DNA of 64,000 bases from Acidobacteriota bacterium (GTDB lineage Bacteria; Acidobacteriota; Blastocatellia; Pyrinomonadales; Pyrinomonadaceae): contig JAHBSJ010000014.1 in assembly GCA_019639155.1 (NCBI GenBank), forward strand, positions 21,741-85,740, read 5' to 3'. Below, in pieces: positions 1 to 8,706 of this stretch. The notes under the pieces are model-generated. The model was not told the DNA's origin, did not search any database, and saw only the letters and a program-made list of their open reading frames with translations. The stretch's first letter is position 1, and each line of letters opens with the position of its first letter. The position numbers were made by a program, and so were the translations under genes.

Positions 1-293
1 AAAAGAGCTCGTTTGGCCAATTCGACCGCCTTGGGGTTTTCGCCTTCCTCCAATATCCACCGAATACTCTTGGGGTCAAATCTCCCCTTCGGCGTAAATC
101 TCGCAACCATCCTGACTCGGAATTTATCCTCAAAGCTGACTTGCTTTGCTACGATCAAAGATCTGAGTTGATCTGCGAACGCGTCCAGCGGCTTTCGGTC
201 GATCTGTACATCCTGCGCTCCAACCCCGGCGATCGACACAAATAGAAAGAGCAATATCATTACCGGCCTGAGAAGATTCTTGGATTCGTACAT
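1..293 (-). CDS. Hypothetical secreted protein, 3' part cut by the window edge
   Basis: An open frame begins with ATG at 293, behind a GAGG-containing ribosome site about 9 bases upstream, and runs off the left edge. The first ~24 residues are basic then strongly hydrophobic and end in a small-residue stretch (GVGAQ), a typical Sec signal peptide. About 73 further residues are visible; they are mixed in charge and match no family I recognise. The protein is probably exported. Its promoter would lie next to the palindromic repeat at 315-413. Confidence 0.6.
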   Translation of the reverse strand, partial: MYESKNLLRPVMILLFLFVSIAGVGAQDVQIDRKPLDAFADQLRSLIVAKQVSFEDKFRVRMVARFTPKGRFDPKSIRWILEEGENPKAVELAKRAL

Positions 294-314
294 AGTTTCA
301 ACCTCACCTTTGCA

Positions 315-413
315 TCGCCGTTGGCGACGAATAAGGTTTCAATTTCCAAAATCGTTACAGCCAAAACGGCATTAACCCTACGCTTTAAAGGTTCGTCGCC
401 GTTGGCGACGAAC
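315..413. repeat. Paired palindromic repeat, family B, copy 1
   Basis: Two palindromes about 80 bases apart. The right one (391-413) is perfect: 10-base arms GTTCGTCGCC / GGCGACGAAC around GTT. The left one (315-327) keeps TCGCC-GTT-GGCGA. A related copy in inverse orientation lies at 24871-24971. It sits just past the prfB stop, so the right hairpin could also end prfB transcription. Confidence 0.7.
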
Positions 414-425
414 ATCAAGCCTGCT

Positions 426-1530
426 TTAGCCTGTCGAGCCCTTCTTAAACAACAAAAACTCTTGAATGAACTCGTCTATTGCCCCGTCCAAAACTGCGTC
501 AACATCGCTGGTCTCGTGTTTGGTTCTCGTGTCTTTTACCAAACGATAAGGATGCAGGACGTAATTGCGTATCTGCGAGCCGAACGAGATGTCCATTTTG
601 CCGGCTTCGAGTTCGGCGGCGCCTTCGCGGCGTTTTTCGAGCTCGAGTTCGTACAGCTTCGACCGCAGAACCTGCATCGCAACGGCACGATTCTGTATCT
701 GCGACCGCTGATTTTGACAAGTTACCACAATTCCGGTCGGCAAATGCGTAATTCTGACGGCGGAATCCGTCACGTTGACGTGCTGGCCGCCCGCACCGCT
801 CGAACGATACGTGTCGATTCGCAGGTCCTTGTCCTCGATCTTTACGTCGATATTTTCGTCGATCTCAGGCGAAACGAACATCGACGCGAACGACGTTTCG
901 CGGCTGCCGCCGGAATTGAACGGCGAGATGCGCACCAAGCGATGCACGCCGGCTTCGGCAGCAAGCAGGCCGTATGCGTAATCGCCCTCGACGCGGAACG
1001 TCGCCGATTTCAGGCCCGCTTCCGCTCCGGGCTGCTCGTCCAATATATCGACCGAAAAGCCTTTCCGCTCTGCCCATCGCAGATACATCCTGAGCAGCAT
1101 CTGGCAGAAATCCTGTGCGTCCGTGCCGCCCGCACCGGCCTGCAGCGAGCAGATGGCGTTGTTTGCATCCGTCTCGCCCGAGAGCAGCGACTGCACCTCC
1201 GCCGCAGCGACCTCGGCGTCGAGTTTCTTGATGAGCTGTTCGAGCTCTTTGCCCGAATCGGCGTCGGTTTCGGCAAATTCGAAAAGTACTTCGGCATCGG
1301 AAACGCCCGTTTCGAATGCTTTTTGCTGTTCAAGCTGCTTTTCGATGCGTGAACGAAGCTGCACGACCTTTTGAGCCGATGCCTGATCGTCCCAAAATCC
1401 TGCGGCGGATATCTGCTGTTCCAGTTCGTCTAACTGCTTTTGTTTCTGAGGCGCGTCAAAGAAACCTCCCAAGTTGGGCAACTTTGTCTTTGATCGCGTC
1501 GAATTTTTCTCGTAGGTCGGTGAGTTCCAT
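426..1530 (-). CDS. prfB: Peptide chain release factor 2, made by programmed +1 frameshift
   Basis: Release factor 2 recognises UAA and UGA and triggers peptide release on the ribosome. The SPF codon-recognition tripeptide (in RISPFNSGG) and the GGQ catalytic motif (in GAGGQHV) are both visible. The family start MELTDLREKF lies at ATG 1530 in a different frame from the main body. Frame zero runs 24 codons and hits TGA at 1458-1456; the sequence there is CTT TGA C, preceded by the purine-rich GGGAGG. A +1 slip at CTT continues as DAPQKQKQ to the TAA at 426, giving about 367 residues. This is the classical autoregulatory site, in which scarce RF2 favours frameshifting. It lies downstream of lnt on the same strand, separated by a palindromic repeat element. 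Confidence 0.96.
1456..1475 (-). promoter_or_regulatory. RF2 programmed +1 frameshift site
   Basis: On the minus strand the sequence reads GGG AGG TTT CTT TGA C. The slippery CTT codon, in-frame TGA and following C match the bacterial RF2 recoding site. GGGAGG acts as the internal Shine-Dalgarno-like stimulator a few bases upstream. The stop is codon 25, close to codon 26 in E. coli. Confidence 0.95.
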
Positions 1531-1533
1531 AAC

Positions 1534-1638
1534 GTCGGAACCACCTGCGGTAGCGGGTGGTTTAAGATAATTTCTACTGATTACTTTGACAGAAAGCCCC
1601 GCCTCGTTCAACCACCCGCTACCGCAGGTGGTTCTGAC
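1534..1638. repeat. REPIN-like doublet, family A, copy 1
   Basis: Two inverted copies of a ~25-base palindrome, GAACCACCTGCGGTAGCGGG and its reverse complement, face each other at 1534-1563 and 1610-1638. Each folds alone into a 10-base stem with a GGTA or TACC loop, and the pair can form one long hairpin. It fills the gap between lnt and prfB, and the right copy supplies the last codons of lnt. Related doublets lie at 28691-28798 and 46365-46471. Confidence 0.85.
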
Positions 1639-3266
1639 ATTCGTCGTCGAAAACTTGCGACAATACAGAGTAGTGTCACAATGCTACACAACCACGCGAA
1701 CCAATCGCCGTATCGCACGTAGAACGTCTGCGAGCCGTCGCTTTTTGAGATCGTCCAGACGCGTGTGTCTTCTTGATACACCGGAGCGGGATCGAGCACC
1801 TCGCCGCGTTCGTTTATATAAGCAGTAATGCCGACATTTGTGACGCGTAACACGGGCCGCTTTGTCTCGACGGCACGAAACACAGCGTTCGCTAGATGCT
1901 GCCGCAGAACGGGTGTCGGGCCTAGATAGCCGTCGTTCGTCATCTCGATCAGCACGTCGGCACCGCGGCTGACATATTCGCGGCCGAGTTGGCCGAAGTG
2001 CGATTCGAAACAGATCATTATGCCGCCGGCCGCATCGCCGAAGGGCAGCAGGTCGTATTCGCGGCCATACGAAAAATTCCCGACAAAAGCAGGCATCACG
2101 CTCTCAAACGGCACCGGTACGGCCTCGCCGAAAGGCAGCAGATAGATCTTGTCGTACTGAGCGGCCATTTTGCCGTCGGCCCCGATCATCACTGCGGAAT
2201 TGAAATATTTGCCGTTCGTCGGGTCGGGCTCGGCAGAATTGAACAGCAGACTGACGTTGTTCCGCGTCGTAAAATTGCGAACGTATTCCTGAAACTCCCG
2301 ATCGTCGTTGTACATAAAATTCATCGGCGATTCGGGAAGAATGACGGTGGTCGGCAGCCGGTTGTCGGTTAGTTTTCTCAGCTCAGCCTCTGCCACGTCA
2401 AACTGCCGCTGCCGCAGCTGCTGCCATTTGTCGTAATTGAGGCCGGACATGGGGACGTTGGGTTGTATGGCGATAATGGTAGCCGCGGTGCCGGAAGTTT
2501 TCGGAGCCTTTCCGCGGTCGCCGACAAGGTAAAGAGCATAACCAAGCGCAACGGCAAACACCGATGCCAAAATCAAGAAGTATTTTGGCCACCCATCGGC
2601 TGTTGTTTCAGGCCAACGAGCATGCCGAAAACCCTTTGAAACCAATGCTCCAAATGCATCGCTAAACGCTCGGTTTGAACGAAGATGATTCCAGCTAAGC
2701 ACCGACGGAAGTACAAATGCCGCGGGTAGAATGACCAAAAAGCTACAGAGCAGGACACCGCCGTATGCTGCCGGCTCCAATGATCGCCCGTTGAAAGCCT
2801 GAGAATACCCAACCGCATTCCAATTATTCCCCGTCAGCCAATACCGGAGGAATTCGGTAAAAACCCACACGAACGGAGCGGCGAGGAATGCCCACGAGCC
2901 GAAGCGTTTCAGCAGATGCGACAGTATTGCCGCAAATATACCCGGGAAAACACCGGCACCGATACAGGCGACCAGGATAAGCAAATACGCGACGGGCCAC
3001 GGGATCGACGCGTAATGTATCGGCGCGTACGTTAGCCACCAACACGTCCCAAAAAAGAAGACCGTACCGAACAGCCAACCGAGCAGAAAAGAACGCCCGA
3101 CACTGCCTTCGCGCTCGACCGCGCACATCAGCGGCACAAGAGCGATCCACGCCATCCACCACCAATCAAAATCAGGGAATGCAAGGATCAACATCCCCGC
3201 CGCAAGCAGCGAGAGCAAAGCGTTCTTCCAAGATGGCAGGATCTTTTTGGCGAGAGCCAATAGCAT
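1608..3266 (-). CDS. lnt: Apolipoprotein N-acyltransferase
   Basis: This integral inner-membrane enzyme adds the third acyl chain to lipoproteins. The N-terminal ~260 residues form several hydrophobic segments, followed by a nitrilase-fold periplasmic domain. The catalytic Glu-Lys-Cys triad is visible in VILPESPMNF (Glu), YDKIYLLPFGE (Lys) and GIMICFESHFG (Cys), and a last membrane helix follows. At 552 residues it is near the family's usual size. The final ten residues (MSEPPAVAGG) are encoded by a dispersed palindromic repeat, so the original stop was probably displaced by repeat insertion. The gene precedes prfB by 77 bases. Confidence 0.95.
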   Translation of the reverse strand: MLLALAKKILPSWKNALLSLLAAGMLILAFPDFDWWWMAWIALVPLMCAVEREGSVGRSFLLGWLFGTVFFFGTCWWLTYAPIHYASIPWPVAYLLILVACIGAGVFPGIFAAILSHLLKRFGSWAFLAAPFVWVFTEFLRYWLTGNNWNAVGYSQAFNGRSLEPAAYGGVLLCSFLVILPAAFVLPSVLSWNHLRSNRAFSDAFGALVSKGFRHARWPETTADGWPKYFLILASVFAVALGYALYLVGDRGKAPKTSGTAATIIAIQPNVPMSGLNYDKWQQLRQRQFDVAEAELRKLTDNRLPTTVILPESPMNFMYNDDREFQEYVRNFTTRNNVSLLFNSAEPDPTNGKYFNSAVMIGADGKMAAQYDKIYLLPFGEAVPVPFESVMPAFVGNFSYGREYDLLPFGDAAGGIMICFESHFGQLGREYVSRGADVLIEMTNDGYLGPTPVLRQHLANAVFRAVETKRPVLRVTNVGITAYINERGEVLDPAPVYQEDTRVWTISKSDGSQTFYVRYGDWFAWLCSIVTLLCIVASFRRRMSEPPAVAGG

Positions 3267-3300
3267 AGAAACATAATACCAACTATCGACAACTATTTAA

Positions 3301-3369
3301 CGCAGAGACCGCAATGCTCGCAGAGAAGGCAACCCGGATCGGACCTCTGCAACCTTTGCGGTCTTTGTG
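3301..3369. repeat. Inverted repeat, family C, copy 2
   Basis: Arms AGACCGCAA (3306-3314) and TTGCGGTCT (3356-3364) flank about 40 bases. The flanking words CGCAGAGA and TCTTTGTG resemble the arms of the element between scpB and rluB at 17286-17354. It stands upstream of lnt. Confidence 0.5.
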
Positions 3370-3598
3370 TTCGTTCATGAGCTCGTTCAATCTGACCGAT
3401 GACCGGTCAGGATGCGACAAATTTTGTCACATCTGAATGACGCGTTATGTCAGATTCCGGCCAGCGGAATCCACCTATTCCGTCATAATGACTCAAAACG
3501 ATCCGGCCTTTTGGGAATGCGGAACAGACAATGAATCAAATTGAACGAAAACCCCGCAATTACGCGAATCATCGGTAAATGTTGAATATAAAGAAGGC

Positions 3599-3623
3599 GA
3601 GCCCGGCCTTTGGGGCCGGGCTC
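3599..3623. other. Strong GC-rich hairpin
   Basis: Perfect 10-base arms GAGCCCGGCC / GGCCGGGCTC around a TTTGG loop. No T-run follows on either strand, so it is not a standard intrinsic terminator. It may be part of a structured RNA or a dispersed palindrome. Confidence 0.6.
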
Positions 3624-3814
3624 GAATGGTAGGACAACTGAAGGAACGCTCGGAAGGTTCAAGAGCACAGTGGCAAACCGCGCTCGGAGTAGTGATGGCG
3701 GCGGGGTCTTGATAAACATCATCAAGCTAGCCGCTGATTACTAAAGCACGTAGCGTGCCAGAACTTCCGAGTTTCGCGGAAAATACTTTTGTAAAAAAAT
3801 GTATATGGAATAAA

Positions 3815-3832
3815 AGCCCGAAAATACGGGCT
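3815..3832 (-). terminator. Intrinsic terminator after the TPR gene
   Basis: AGCCCG / CGGGCT stem with a six-base loop. On the minus strand it is followed by TTTTATT, about 80 bases past the stop of the TPR gene at 3915. Confidence 0.65.
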
Positions 3833-3914
3833 CTTTCACGTGTCGGATAATTGGAATTTACCTAACTTTACAACTAGCGATCAAGCGATAGGCGAGAGCC
3901 GAGAAACAACTACA

Positions 3915-5714
3915 CTATTTGGAACATCTTTCGGTCAAACGCTTCAGTCCGAGTGCGTCAGCATCCTCTGGATCGATCTCAAGCGCCGATGCCGAGTAGT
4001 TCTTCGCTTCAAGGCAATTACCGCGTTCAACAAAGATCTTGCCCAGCAGGACGTGGCTTTCGATCAGGCGGCTGTCCCAAAATATCGCCGTCTTTAGCGA
4101 ACTGACAGCTTGATCGAGGTCGCGTCGGCGTATATGTATCTTGCCGAGCAACAGATAGCTTTCCGCACTCATCGGCTCACTCGCCAAAACGCTGCGAAGC
4201 GCGGTCATCGCCTCGTCGTCCTTTCCGTCCTTGACGAGCGTTCTTGCTCGTACGAGCAATGCCTCCGTTTCGCTTATACGCGTTGTAATCGGCGTCGCAG
4301 CACGGCGACTCATAACTACGGTTAGAAAATCCTTCCTAGCCGGCTGATCGACACGCAGATTGATCCCGGTGCCGTTCTTCGCCTTTGCCCATTCGCGTTC
4401 GAGCAATGCGTAGCGGTTTCCTTCGGTCAAGCTTCGCCGTGCCTGATCATCAACGTCCTTAGCGGTGGGGTCATTCAATGCTTCGAGCGTTTTTGCAAGC
4501 ATGTAATACGATTCACCGTCACGCGGATTCAATGCAAGAGCCGCCCGAAACTGCGTTGCCGCCTCCGAAAAATTGCCGTTCAGGAACAAAGCGAATGCGT
4601 AATTGAAACGCACGGCGGAATTATCGTCGTCCGATTCGCTTGCCTGTTTCAGGAATTCGATGCCCTCGTTGAGCAGCTTCGCCGCGTTGCCGGGATTCCG
4701 CTTTTCGGCACGCGACGCCTGAACCGATATTGAGCCAAGTGCATTGAAAACGGTCGTGAGCTTTAACTCCTCGGTCAGCGGCCGCATCGCCGCGAGTGCA
4801 GATTCGAAATTTCCCTGCTGCCAATAGATCACACCGATGTAGAATGACGCTTCGGCGAATGCTTCATCGTTACAGTTCGACGGACGCTTTTCTGCACGAG
4901 CCGCTTCCCGGCATGTTTGCAATGCAGTTACGGTGCGCTCAAAAGCAGCGATAGCATCGGCAAGCTTCCTCTGACCAAGGTAATGATGGCCAAGTTCAAG
5001 AGCAGCCTCAGCGTAAATGCCACCCGATATACCATCCGCATAGAGCCTGCCCGCGTTGATCAGAAAAACCTCGCGAGCCTGCGAGTCGTTGGTGATGAGG
5101 CCTTTGATATATGCTTCGAACGCTCGCCCGGGGATCTTGTTAGCAGATTCGATGAGTTGATTCTGTGAGAACGGCAGAGATTTGTCGCGTTGATATAAGA
5201 CCTGATAAGCTACCTGGCCCTGGATCGTTTGGAGATTCGCAAGTGCATCCGTTAGGTTGATATCGCGGGTGATCTGGCGTCCATCGATAAGCTCGGTCAT
5301 CAGTCGGCCTTCGTTGACACGTATTATGCGCGCGTTAACGTTGATCGTCGCTGCCACGTCCTTGTCCGCCGGTATTATGTTATAGCGGCCCGACACGAGA
5401 AGATTCGCGTTAGAGTCGCGGGCCATTTTCAAAGAAGCAGCAAGGCTCGGCAATGCGCTCAAAGGTATCCGCAGACGCTGCTGAACTATTTTTCGCTCAT
5501 CGTTCGAGACGACATCGAGCCCGGGCACTTTCAGCAGTTCCGAAAGCGAGCCTGCGAACGATTCGCCGACCCAATTAAACTCCGGCTTACCCGACGTATT
5601 CTCGAAGGGCAATATGATAACCCGGTCCGTCACCGTAGATTGCGCCGCAGCGGAAAATACCGCAAACACAGCAACCACGGCCGCAACTAGTGATCTCTTC
5701 GCAAACTTTCTCAT
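3915..5714 (-). CDS. Secreted TPR protein with TolB/FlgO-like N-terminal domain
   Basis: The ATG at 5714 gives a clean signal peptide (MRKFAKRSL, then a hydrophobic run ending AAAQS); an upstream TTG at 5759 would hide it. Residues ~30-180 (DRVIILPFENTSG and the segment around SGRYNI) resemble the TolB/FlgO-type domain often fused to TPRs in Acidobacteriota. From ~240 to the end there are repeated helical pairs typical of tetratricopeptide repeats (FAEASFYIGVIYWQQGNFES, then AVRFNYAFALFLNGNFSEAA). The role is probably a periplasmic scaffold; the substrate is unknown. tRNA-Glu lies just upstream on the same strand and a terminator lies downstream. Confidence 0.85.
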   Translation of the reverse strand: MRKFAKRSLVAAVVAVFAVFSAAAQSTVTDRVIILPFENTSGKPEFNWVGESFAGSLSELLKVPGLDVVSNDERKIVQQRLRIPLSALPSLAASLKMARDSNANLLVSGRYNIIPADKDVAATINVNARIIRVNEGRLMTELIDGRQITRDINLTDALANLQTIQGQVAYQVLYQRDKSLPFSQNQLIESANKIPGRAFEAYIKGLITNDSQAREVFLINAGRLYADGISGGIYAEAALELGHHYLGQRKLADAIAAFERTVTALQTCREAARAEKRPSNCNDEAFAEASFYIGVIYWQQGNFESALAAMRPLTEELKLTTVFNALGSISVQASRAEKRNPGNAAKLLNEGIEFLKQASESDDDNSAVRFNYAFALFLNGNFSEAATQFRAALALNPRDGESYYMLAKTLEALNDPTAKDVDDQARRSLTEGNRYALLEREWAKAKNGTGINLRVDQPARKDFLTVVMSRRAATPITTRISETEALLVRARTLVKDGKDDEAMTALRSVLASEPMSAESYLLLGKIHIRRRDLDQAVSSLKTAIFWDSRLIESHVLLGKIFVERGNCLEAKNYSASALEIDPEDADALGLKRLTERCSK

Positions 5715-5785
5715 CAAAAACACAAAAGATTCGCCCGAAGCGGAGCGAATCTCTGTCAATTAAGATGCACTATCTATCAAAAAAG

Positions 5786-5860
5786 TGGTATCCGGTACGG
5801 GATTCGAACCCGTGTTGCCGCCGTGAAAGGGCGGTGTCCTAACCCCTAGACGAACCGGAC
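5786..5860 (-). tRNA. tRNA-Glu (anticodon TTC)
   Basis: On the minus strand the sequence begins GTCCGGTTCGTCTAGGGG. It has an anticodon stem-loop CCGCC-CTTTCAC-GGCGG with TTC at 34-36, the T-arm GGTTCGAATCC, and ends ACCGGAT-A-CCA. The CCA is encoded. All arms close into a normal cloverleaf. Confidence 0.97.
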
Positions 5861-5997
5861 ACAAAGCTCTTCGCCAAACAGCAGGCGAACAGATAGGCTA
5901 TCGAAATCGTGCTTTTCTGTCAATTAGTCACACGCGAGTTCTGCTACGGCTGCCTGAATTAGCGGAAATTCAACTGATGGTTTAATGTATTCAGGAA

Positions 5998-8706
5998 ATG
6001 AAGCGCGTTTTTCTGATCGATTCGATGTCGCATATTTTTCGGGCGTTTTTCGCTCCGATGGGTATGCGCCAGGAGCCGATGCGTAACAGCAAAGGCCAGG
6101 TCACCCAAGCCGTTTTCGTATTTACGAATATGCTCCGCAAGCTGCTCAACGACGAGCGGCCCGAATATATTGCGGCTGTTTTTGACACGGCGGCACCGAC
6201 TTTTAGGCACGACTCGTTTGAGGCGTACAAAGCAAATCGCGAGGAAATGCCCGACGAGCTCGCGCAGCAGCTACCGTTTATCGTTCGCGTCTGCGAGGCT
6301 TTCAATATTCCGATCCTGAAAATGGACGGCTACGAGGCTGACGACATTATCGGCACGCTCGCGAAAGAATGTGCAAAACGCAAGATGCAGGCCGTCATCG
6401 TTTCTAATGACAAGGACTTGTGCCAGCTTGTCCGCGACCCGTACGTGATCGCGATGCGGCAGAATTCCCAGAATCTAAAACGCAAAGTCCCCGTCCCGCC
6501 GGTCGAATGGTGCGACGAAGCGTGGGTAGTGAATAAGTTCGGCGTTCCGCCCGACAAGATCATTGACCTGCTCGGCCTAATGGGCGATTCGGTCGATAAC
6601 ATTCCCGGTGCTCCCGGCATCGGCGAAAAAGGTGCGTTAAAACTCGTCCTCGAATACGGTTCGGCGATAGGTGCGATGGAAAATGCCGACAAGATATCGC
6701 ACAAAACCTATCGCGAAAGCCTGCAGAACAATCGCGACATAATTCTGCAGTCACTTGAACTCGCGACCGTACATTGCGAAGTGCCGATCAACGTCGATAT
6801 CGAAGACCTCAAGCGGAAAGAACCAAACCGGGCAGCAGCATACGACCTCTTCCGTGAGCTCGAATTCAAGTCACTCACCAACGAATTTGCTGACGGTGCA
6901 GAAACCCCGACGGCTGAGAACGGCGGTCTTTTCGATGCGGTAGTTGGGCGTAGTGTCGATACTCATTACTCGGTGATTTCGAAGCGCGTCGATCTGGACA
7001 AGCTCGTCCGTCGGCTATTTGAAAATACGGACCTCTCCATTCACGTCAACGACGCGAACTCAAATGAAAAAGCGAGCGTTTACGACAAATTGCCGCCGCT
7101 CGGAGTTGCTTTTGCTCTCGGGAACGGCGAGTCGTTTTACGTCGATCTTGAGAATTTCGACGGCGATGCCACAACGCCGATACATGACATTCTTACGAAT
7201 CCGTATTTCTCTGTTTCAGCCCACGACGCAAAGCGCAATACAGGATCCCTGCTAAAGCTTGGTATACGGCCGACAAATTTTAAGAACGACATATTGATCG
7301 CTGCTTATCTGCTTGAATCGACGCGGTCGAGCTATCCTGTCGATTTTCTCGCTCAGATCTACGGCGATATCGATGCCGCTCGTGCGATTCCTGACGGCTG
7401 GGACGAAAAACAGTTCCGCACCGCGGAAAGTGCCGATCTGATCGCTCGCACGCTGCCGGTGATGACCGCGAAACTCCGCGAGAACAAGCTCGAAAGTGTC
7501 TATCGCGATATCGAGATGCCGACGATCGATGTGTTGGTCGATATCGAGCTCGCAGGTATGAAGGTCGATGGCGACAATCTCATCGCCTTTTCCGAGACGA
7601 TCTCGAAAGACCTCGACGAGATCAGTAAAAAGATCTATGGCATTGCCGGCCGCGAATTTAACATCGGCTCGCCGAAGCAGGTTGGCGAGATATTCGGCGA
7701 ACTTAATATAGAGACGGGCAAAAAGACCGCGACCGGCCAAATATCGACTAGCCATGACGTTCTCGTCGAACTCGCCCAGACTTACGAGATCGCACAGTTG
7801 ATCATAGATTATCGCGAGATGGACAAGCTGAAGGCGACCTATGCCGACGCTCTGCCGAGAATGATCCGCGCCGACGGTCGCGTTCACGGTTGTCTGAATC
7901 AAACGGTCGCCGCAACGGGCCGTCTCTCATCGACAGAGCCGAATTTGCAGAACATTCCCGTCCGCACCGAACTCGGCCAGCAGATCCGGCGTGCCTTCAT
8001 TCCGGAGAAAGGCAATAAGCTCATTTCAGCGGATTATTCTCAGCTCGAACTTCGCATTCTCGCCCACATCACGCAGGATGAGCGGATGCTCGAAGCTTAT
8101 AAAAACAATGAAGATATTCACGCGCAGACAGCTCGGCTAGTTTTCGGCGCTACTGACGAGAAAGACCTGAAAGAAAAACGCCGCCTCGCAAAGATCGTAA
8201 ATTTCGGTATCGCATACGCAGTTGAAGCATACGGCCTGTCAACGCGTGTCGGTATCTCGAAACAGGAAGCCCGAAAGGTCATCGACGATTATTTCGCGAC
8301 ATACAAAGGGATCCGCGAATACATGGACCGCATTCCTCAAGAAGCGAAGAAGCAGGGCTTTATCACATCGCTTTTTGGCCGCCGACGCTATTTCCCGTCC
8401 ATCAACGACCGCAATTTCGCCATCCGTTCGCGTGCTGAACGCGAAGCGATCAATATGCCGATCCAAGGCACCGCAAGCGACATCGTTAAGATCGCGATGA
8501 TACGCGTCGGAAGATCTCTTCGCGATGCAGGACTTGCGACAAAGATGATAATGCAGGTCCACGACGAGCTGCTTTTCGAGGCTCCCGAAAACGAGGTGAA
8601 GCCCGCTACCGATATCATCGTTCGCGAAATGGAGAATGCCGCTACGCTGGACGTGCCGCTGGTTGTTGAGATCGGCTTTGGCGACAATTGGATGGATGCA
8701 AAATAG
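5998..8706 (+). CDS. polA: DNA polymerase I
   Basis: Repair and Okazaki-fragment polymerase of 902 residues. The N-terminal ~290 residues are the 5'-nuclease (FLIDSMSHIFRAFF, DGYEADDIIGTLA, IVSNDKDLCQLV, helix-hairpin-helix IPGAPGIGEKGALKLV). The polymerase motifs are intact: A (ISADYSQLELRIL), B (RRLAKIVNFGIAYA) and C (MQVHDELLFE). The middle domain has the fold-like length of the 3'-5' exonuclease, but I cannot find the metal-binding DxE pair or the later acidic residues (HDAKRNTGSLL where E. coli has a conserved Asp). Proofreading is therefore probably lost, as in Taq. The stop overlaps the next gene's start by 11 bases. Confidence 0.96.
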   Translation: MKRVFLIDSMSHIFRAFFAPMGMRQEPMRNSKGQVTQAVFVFTNMLRKLLNDERPEYIAAVFDTAAPTFRHDSFEAYKANREEMPDELAQQLPFIVRVCEAFNIPILKMDGYEADDIIGTLAKECAKRKMQAVIVSNDKDLCQLVRDPYVIAMRQNSQNLKRKVPVPPVEWCDEAWVVNKFGVPPDKIIDLLGLMGDSVDNIPGAPGIGEKGALKLVLEYGSAIGAMENADKISHKTYRESLQNNRDIILQSLELATVHCEVPINVDIEDLKRKEPNRAAAYDLFRELEFKSLTNEFADGAETPTAENGGLFDAVVGRSVDTHYSVISKRVDLDKLVRRLFENTDLSIHVNDANSNEKASVYDKLPPLGVAFALGNGESFYVDLENFDGDATTPIHDILTNPYFSVSAHDAKRNTGSLLKLGIRPTNFKNDILIAAYLLESTRSSYPVDFLAQIYGDIDAARAIPDGWDEKQFRTAESADLIARTLPVMTAKLRENKLESVYRDIEMPTIDVLVDIELAGMKVDGDNLIAFSETISKDLDEISKKIYGIAGREFNIGSPKQVGEIFGELNIETGKKTATGQISTSHDVLVELAQTYEIAQLIIDYREMDKLKATYADALPRMIRADGRVHGCLNQTVAATGRLSSTEPNLQNIPVRTELGQQIRRAFIPEKGNKLISADYSQLELRILAHITQDERMLEAYKNNEDIHAQTARLVFGATDEKDLKEKRRLAKIVNFGIAYAVEAYGLSTRVGISKQEARKVIDDYFATYKGIREYMDRIPQEAKKQGFITSLFGRRRYFPSINDRNFAIRSRAEREAINMPIQGTASDIVKIAMIRVGRSLRDAGLATKMIMQVHDELLFEAPENEVKPATDIIVREMENAATLDVPLVVEIGFGDNWMDAK

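Larger units (their letters stand above)
3267..3914. other. Gene-free stretch with several palindromes
   Basis: No convincing gene is present; the only longish frame (3483-3725, minus) has unlikely composition. It holds an inverted repeat at 3301-3369 of family C, a short palindrome GACAAATTTTGTC near 3417, a hairpin GATTCC/GGAATC near 3452-3470, a perfect 10-base-arm hairpin at 3599-3623, and a terminator at 3815-3832. A small structured RNA is possible but I recognise none. Confidence 0.6.

Noticed and set aside
321..1352. Long plus-strand frame of 343 codons
   Set aside because: Antisense to prfB, which has clear family motifs; the translation resembles nothing known.
1456..1458. In-frame TGA in prfB as a sequencing error or selenocysteine
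   Set aside because: Context CTT TGA C with upstream GGGAGG is the known RF2 frameshift site.
3483..3725. Minus-strand 80-codon frame
   Set aside because: It runs through a strong palindrome, lacks a ribosome site and has unlikely composition.
7252..7902. Minus-strand frame of 216 codons
   Set aside because: Antisense to the polymerase domain of polA.
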